A DNA stretch of 44,478 nucleotides from Ruminococcus sp. (GTDB lineage: Bacteria > Bacillota > Clostridia > Oscillospirales > Ruminococcaceae). The first letter of the stretch is position 1, and every line of letters begins with the position of its first letter. The position numbers were made by a program, and so were the translations under genes. Shown here piece after piece: positions 40,231 to 44,478 of this stretch. The stretch is taken from positions 1 to 44,478 of the forward strand of contig SVNM01000011.1 in assembly GCA_015066875.1 (NCBI GenBank), given 5' to 3'. The notes below the pieces were generated by a model that had not been told where the DNA came from, made no database searches, and saw only the letters and a list, made by a program, of their open reading frames with translations.

Positions 40231-40545
40231 AAATGTAGGGGCGAACTGCGTTCGCCCGCATTTTCCTCATATATTGAAATATCACAGGCATATTTAAAAC
40301 GGGCGGACGAGGGCGTCCGCCCCTACAGAAATGGTAACCCACGAATTGTAGGGGACGATGCCCACATCGTCCCGCACAAATAAAACAACGTCACGTATAC
40401 ACGTTGTTCAATAACGGGCGGATAATATCCGCCCCTACAAATTAATGAAAATTTACGTGTACGGTGGGCGGATGTGGGCATCGTCCCCTACAGATTTGTA
40501 TTCAACACATATAAAATGTAGGGACGGACATCATTCTCCCGAAAC
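40231..40545. repeat. Palindrome cluster D (REP-like hairpins)
   Basis: Six units lie between divergent genes. Stem types are GGGCGAACTGCGTTCGCCC (about 40238-40258), GGGCGGACGAGGGCGTCCGCCC (about 40301-40323), GGGACGATGCCCACATCGTCCC (about 40351-40373), GGGCGGATAATATCCGCCC (about 40417-40436), a hybrid GGGCGGATGTGGGCATCGTCCC (about 40467-40489) and a worn unit (about 40517-40540). Spacer CAGAAATGGTAACCCACGAAT recurs from cluster B. No gene is seen from 40161 to the LRR leader at 40622. Confidence 0.9.
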
Positions 40546-40587
40546 CATCGTAAAAATGACAGTTAGGAGAAAAGTAGGTGAAATTTG

Positions 40588-40616
40588 TTGCAATGAACGT
40601 AAAAGTGTGTTATAAT
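40588..40616 (+). promoter_or_regulatory. Promoter of the LRR operon
   Basis: TTGCAA (40588-40593), 17-bp spacer, TATAAT (40611-40616), preceded by TGTGT. The same -35 and -10 pair is used at ugd. Confidence 0.82.
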
Positions 40617-40621
40617 TAACT

Positions 40622-40738
40622 GAATACAGGTGGGTTCTTAGCTTTTGCACGGGTACTGCACCTATTTGAAACGGTATATTATTTCAGAAAGCCCGGAGAG
40701 GGAAAAGAGCGTTGCTCTGCCGTACTTTCCGGGCTTTT
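40622..40738 (+). promoter_or_regulatory. Structured leader ending in a terminator-like hairpin (candidate attenuator)
   Basis: About 145 leader bases precede the first LRR gene. AGGTG (40628-40632) can pair with CACCT (40659-40663), closing an arm with inner TGCA/TGCA repeats. Further on, AAAGCCCGGA (40688-40697) pairs perfectly with TCCGGGCTTT (40728-40737), ends in TTTT and encloses a smaller AGAGC/GCTCT hairpin. A terminator-like stem inside a leader, before the ribosome binding site, suggests attenuation or a riboswitch. I match it to no known class. Confidence 0.55.
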
Positions 40739-40766
40739 GAACAAAAATAGAGAGAGGGTTATTCAA

Positions 40767-42929
40767 ATGTTCAGACACAAGAAAACAACTGCCTTTATAA
40801 TGAGTCTGCTGATATGCGCCTCAGCAACAGCTCTTCCTGTGTGTAATGCTTTTGCAACCGATAGCACTGCGGTTGCACAGACAGAGGAGCACAATCATGA
40901 AGGACATACCCATGCGGAAGAGGCTACAGAAGAGACTGCTCCCGATTATCTTTCTTCGGGCGATTTCCTTTACGAAATGACAAGAGACGATACAATATGT
41001 ATTATGGGCTATAAGGGAAGCGATACTGCACTGGTCATTCCCTCAGAGCTTGAAGGCATTGCCGTTACGGAAATAGGCGAGTATGCCTTTATGGGCGGAG
41101 AGTTTACATCAGTTACAATTCCCGCGGGAATAACATATATTCTTGAAAATCCATTTTTAGACTGCGCTTCTCTTAAGGAGATTATCGTTGATGAGGGCAA
41201 TGAGAATTACTATTCACAGGACGGAGTGCTCTTTGTCAAAGATGAGGAGGGCGACACAATTGCCTGTTATCCACAGGGAAAAAGCGGTAAATCCTATGCT
41301 ATTCCCGAAGGTGTAAAGAAAATAGGCGGTACAGCTGTTTACGGTACACAGCTTGAAGAGCTTACATTTCCTTCAACTCTTGAAGAAATCGAGCATCACG
41401 GAATAAGCTACAACTATAAGCTGAAGTCTGCTGACCTGAGCGGTACAAAGGTAAGCTATATCGGAATTATGGGCTTTACCTGCAACGATACGCTTTCAGA
41501 TGTAAAGCTTCCCGAATCTCTTTACGACATCGACGCTGCTGCGTTTTCAATGTGTCCTGCTATCAAGGAGATTGAGCTTCCCTCTGCGCTTGGCTGTGTG
41601 GGACAGAATGCCTTTGCCGGCACAGGACTTGAATACATAAAGGTTCCCTCATCTGTAGTTGAAATCGGCTACTGCGCATTCGGATATGACGCAGACCTCA
41701 AGGCTATAACAGATTTCGTTGTTATCGGCGATACAGGCTCGGTTGCTCACAGCTACTGCACCGACTCTGACGAGGACTATGACTATACAAATAATTTCAA
41801 CTTTATTGACAGTGCCGACGGCGATACATATGTAGAGTCCCTTCACTATGAATACGTTACAAGCGGAGAATTTACCTACGCTATCAGCGGTGATGAAGCG
41901 TACATCTCTGCCTGTGTGGGCGTGGGACCTACTATCGAGATTCCCTCTGAAATCGACGGCTATACCGTTACAAAGATTTTCGGCGGAGCCTTCTATAAAA
42001 ATCAGGCAACAAAAATCGTTATTCCCGATACCGTTACCGAAATCGAGGATATTGCATTCTATGTCTGTGAAAATCTGAAGGAAATCGTTATCCCCGACAG
42101 CGTAAAAACAATCGGCAACCGCTGTTTTGCTGACTGTACAGCTCTTGAAACAATTACAATTCCCGCAGGAGTAACTGCTCTTGGCGAGGAAGTGGTTGTA
42201 GGCTGTACATCTCTTAAGGAGATCAAGGTGGCAGAGGGCAATACTGCTTTTTCCGCTGAGGACGGAGTTCTCTACAATTCAGATAAAACCGTTCTTATAG
42301 CTTACCCTACAGGCAAGGAGGACAAGTCCTTTGACATTCCGGGAACAGTCAAGGAAATTATGATTTCCGCATTCTACCTCAATACAAAGCTTGAAAAGGT
42401 AGACGCTTCTTCTGTTGAAACAATCGGAAACTATGCCTTTGAGCAGTGCACTCGCCTTGAAAGCGTAAAGCTTGGCAAGGACCTTGTGAAAATCGGCACA
42501 GCTTCATTCCTTGACTGCAAGAGTCTTCTCAGTATGAGAATAGACAGCGAAAAAATCAAGGAAATCGGAAGCGTTGCTGTTGGCTTCTATTACGACCCCG
42601 CAAATACCGAGGAAAATGAAGGATACACTCTTATCGAAGGCTTCAGACTTCACTGTCCCGAGGACAGCGGTGCCTACAGATATTCCCTTACAACAGGCGT
42701 TACAGCTGTTACGGATACAGTGGGAATTTTCGGATATAACGTTCAGAAGGTGTTTATCTACGGTCTTGCCGGAATTCTCGGAGCTATTGCTCTTGCTGTA
42801 ATCGGAGTTTTCACAGGAAAGAAAATCAAAAAAAGCAAAGAGCAGAAGAAAAACTCTGCGTCTGTGAAGAAGGAAAAGTCTGATGAGAAAAATTCGGGAA
42901 AGGAAAGCGGAAATGAAGATAATAAATAA
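40767..42929 (+). CDS. BspA-like leucine-rich-repeat surface protein with His-rich segment
   Basis: The 720-residue protein has a signal peptide (about 1-30), a His/Glu-rich stretch EEHNHEGHTHAEE (40-52) and many LRR_5 repeats in two blocks (about 85-325 and 370-640, of form L-x-x-I-x-I-P-x-S-V-x-x-I-G-x-x-A-F-x-x-C). A TM helix (about 660-685) and a long Lys/Glu-rich cytosolic tail close it. Proteins of this kind sit on the cell surface and mediate adhesion or protein contacts. Anchoring is by the C-terminal TM, not by sortase. The start at 40767 follows AGAGAGGG. It overlaps the next LRR gene by 17 bases. The ligand is unknown; the His-rich stretch could bind zinc. Confidence 0.88.
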   Translation: MFRHKKTTAFIMSLLICASATALPVCNAFATDSTAVAQTEEHNHEGHTHAEEATEETAPDYLSSGDFLYEMTRDDTICIMGYKGSDTALVIPSELEGIAVTEIGEYAFMGGEFTSVTIPAGITYILENPFLDCASLKEIIVDEGNENYYSQDGVLFVKDEEGDTIACYPQGKSGKSYAIPEGVKKIGGTAVYGTQLEELTFPSTLEEIEHHGISYNYKLKSADLSGTKVSYIGIMGFTCNDTLSDVKLPESLYDIDAAAFSMCPAIKEIELPSALGCVGQNAFAGTGLEYIKVPSSVVEIGYCAFGYDADLKAITDFVVIGDTGSVAHSYCTDSDEDYDYTNNFNFIDSADGDTYVESLHYEYVTSGEFTYAISGDEAYISACVGVGPTIEIPSEIDGYTVTKIFGGAFYKNQATKIVIPDTVTEIEDIAFYVCENLKEIVIPDSVKTIGNRCFADCTALETITIPAGVTALGEEVVVGCTSLKEIKVAEGNTAFSAEDGVLYNSDKTVLIAYPTGKEDKSFDIPGTVKEIMISAFYLNTKLEKVDASSVETIGNYAFEQCTRLESVKLGKDLVKIGTASFLDCKSLLSMRIDSEKIKEIGSVAVGFYYDPANTEENEGYTLIEGFRLHCPEDSGAYRYSLTTGVTAVTDTVGIFGYNVQKVFIYGLAGILGAIALAVIGVFTGKKIKKSKEQKKNSASVKKEKSDEKNSGKESGNEDNK

Positions 42930-44322
42930 GCTTGCCTCTGCCGTGCTTGCTTCGGTTATAAGCCTTTCTGCAATGGCTTGCTTCGGCTCTGCCTTTGCTG
43001 AGGATATCGACAGCGAGCTCACCGACGGAACTTTTAAATACGAGCTCGTAAACGGCTCTTATACAATTATCGACTGCGATGTTACTGCAATTATGACGGA
43101 AATTCCCGAAATGTGCAACGGCTACGCTATTACAGCTATCGGTGATGAGGCTCTTGCGGGCTGTGAGTATATCGCAGAGATCAAAATTCCTTCAACTGTA
43201 AAATCCATCGGACAGTATGCCTTTGCAGGCTGTACAGGCGCTACAAAGGTGGTTATCCCCGATTCCGTTACGGAAATCCCCACGGGAGCTTTTGCAGGCT
43301 GTTCTTCACTGAAAGAGGTGGAAATGGGCGACGGCGTTACAACTATCGGAGCAAGAGCCTTCTATAACTGTCCTTCTCTTGAAACGATCAATATTCCTGA
43401 GGGAGTTTCGGTTATAAGCGATTACGCTTTCCACTACTGCTATGCAATCAAGGAGCTCGACCTTCCTTCAACTCTTGAAAGCATCGGCGAAATGGCTTTT
43501 GCAGACTGCGCTTCAATTGAAAAAATCACCTGTGACGATAACAAGGTGTTTACTGTAGAGAACAATGTGCTCTATAATAAGGATAAAACAAAGCTTTACC
43601 GCGCTTCTTCGCATAATATCGACGAGAATTTCTATGTTCCCGATACGGTAAAGGAAATTCTGGCGGGCTCGTTCTCGTATTGCACCGAGCTTACAAACCT
43701 CTATCTGCCCGCAAGCGTTCAGTCTGTCGGCGACCTTGCCTTCAACTTCTGCGTGGCTCTTAAGGATATCGATTTTTCAGAGGGACTCAGCTCTTTAGGA
43801 AACCTTACATTCTCGCACTGTACAGCTCTTGAAAGCCTTTCCCTTCCCACAACCCTTGCGTCAATAGGCGAGGCTTGTTTCTGGGACTGCGCTGTTCTTG
43901 AAAAGGTTATTCTGTCTGAGGGCATCACAACTGTGGGACCATCGGCATTCCTTGCCTGTCCCAAGCTGAATAACATTCTCGTGCCCAAGAGCGTTGCAAA
44001 TGTGGGCGAACAGGCTTTCGGATATATCGTAAATGCCGATGGTACAGAATATGAGCTGAAAAAAGACTTCTCAATGAGCGTTTATTCAGGCTCGTCTGCG
44101 GAAAAGTATGCAAAATCAGCCGATATCGACTGTACTGTCGTTGACAGAAGCCTTAAGCACTATGCTTTTATCGTAATTGCTGTGGGAGCGTTTATCCTTG
44201 CGGTTGTTCTTGCCGTTGTTCTTATGAGAAAGGGCAGAAAATCTCCCGATATTAAGGCTGATGATAAGGCAGAGGAAGAGTCTCAGCCATATGACAGTAT
44301 CCTCGGCGATGATGAGGAATAA
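42913..44322 (+). CDS. BspA-like leucine-rich-repeat surface protein, second gene
   Basis: The 469-residue protein has a signal peptide (1-30, ending SAFAED), about 14 LRR_5-type repeats (about 55-380), a TM helix (about 416-438) and a short basic and acidic tail. The repeats keep the pattern A-F-x-x-C/Y-x-x-L-x-x-I-x-I-P. The start at 42913 is chosen because AGGAAAG lies upstream and the signal peptide begins there; the longer frame adds charged residues. The 17-base overlap with the preceding gene points to coupled translation. The two proteins share layout and a C-terminal anchor, so they may act as a pair at the surface. Confidence 0.88.
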   Translation: MKIINKLASAVLASVISLSAMACFGSAFAEDIDSELTDGTFKYELVNGSYTIIDCDVTAIMTEIPEMCNGYAITAIGDEALAGCEYIAEIKIPSTVKSIGQYAFAGCTGATKVVIPDSVTEIPTGAFAGCSSLKEVEMGDGVTTIGARAFYNCPSLETINIPEGVSVISDYAFHYCYAIKELDLPSTLESIGEMAFADCASIEKITCDDNKVFTVENNVLYNKDKTKLYRASSHNIDENFYVPDTVKEILAGSFSYCTELTNLYLPASVQSVGDLAFNFCVALKDIDFSEGLSSLGNLTFSHCTALESLSLPTTLASIGEACFWDCAVLEKVILSEGITTVGPSAFLACPKLNNILVPKSVANVGEQAFGYIVNADGTEYELKKDFSMSVYSGSSAEKYAKSADIDCTVVDRSLKHYAFIVIAVGAFILAVVLAVVLMRKGRKSPDIKADDKAEEESQPYDSILGDDEE

Positions 44323-44330
44323 TAAAATCA

Positions 44331-44478
44331 AAGACTGAGTATAACGGTGATGTCCTAATAGGAGTTTATGTGTATTTAGTGGGGGAACCTTTCTGAAGAA
44401 AGTTTGCCCCCACACCCCCTACAAAGACTTTTAATACTAATTTCAGCCCCATAGGGTACACACACAATTTTTATGAGA
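44331..44478. repeat. Multi-hairpin dispersed element, copy 3 (cut by window end)
   Basis: From about 44349 (GTGATGTCCTAATAGGAG) the sequence follows copy 2 almost base for base through the GGGGGAACC/GCCCCC hairpin, CCCCTACAAAGACTTTT and CAGCCCCATAGGGTACACAC. It then runs out of the window. The terminal part AGACTGAGTATAAC is more worn than in copy 2. It lies nine bases past the second LRR gene and probably ends that operon. Confidence 0.85.

Overview
The window looks like a chromosomal segment of a cellulosome-forming, fibre-degrading Ruminococcus (R. flavefaciens-like; Firmicutes, Oscillospiraceae). Four large secreted plant cell wall enzymes end in dockerin modules, there is a GH5 lipoprotein cellulase and a cytoplasmic GH43, and lysine is made through a meso-diaminopimelate dehydrogenase. 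Promoters are plain sigma-A type, nearly all with a 17-bp spacer. The genus is inferred from family knowledge, not from a database search.

Layout. 1-206: end of an rRNA operon (partial 5S rRNA, tRNA-Asn, terminator). 309-4314: an unknown membrane protein, GH43 and a MATE exporter. 4527-5516: diaminopimelate dehydrogenase. 5910-7388: an XRE regulator with two DUF2975 membrane proteins. 8237-9481: UDP-glucose dehydrogenase. 9704-25966: a pectin/xyloglucan block with a GH74-dockerin, a CE8-PL1-dockerin fusion, a Wzz-like two-TM protein, a DUF1846 protein and two tandem PL1-dockerin enzymes. 26409-29021: a TetM-like GTPase fused to a YacP/Rae1-type NYN nuclease. 29321-35504: a cellulase gene flanked by two sensors of the same build (LacI-like sugar-binding domain, SCGC motif, GGDEF), one an apparently active diguanylate cyclase and the other a degenerate-GGDEF AraC regulator. 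35858-36706: rpsI-rplM with a structured leader. 37580-40059: two convergent XRE plus membrane-protein operons with recognisable operators. 40767-44322: two overlapping BspA-like leucine-rich-repeat surface proteins behind an attenuator-like leader.

How the genes work together. The enzymes form a coherent pectin and xyloglucan programme. The CE8-PL1 fusion de-esterifies and cuts homogalacturonan, two further PL1 lyases cut it, GH74 and GH5 cut xyloglucan or beta-glucan, and GH43 trims imported oligosaccharides. The two dockerin styles suggest two different cohesin partners. The LacI-like sensor pair around GH5 is a plausible local control circuit joining intracellular sugar sensing to c-di-GMP and AraC-type transcription control.

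The non-coding space is unusual. A ~310-bp multi-hairpin element with long terminal inverted repeats occurs three times, always downstream of genes. Four intergenic clusters hold short interchangeable palindromes of about 25-30 bp (REP-like), one of them interrupted by a 51-bp insert that is itself two hairpins. No transposase, CRISPR array or prophage gene is visible.
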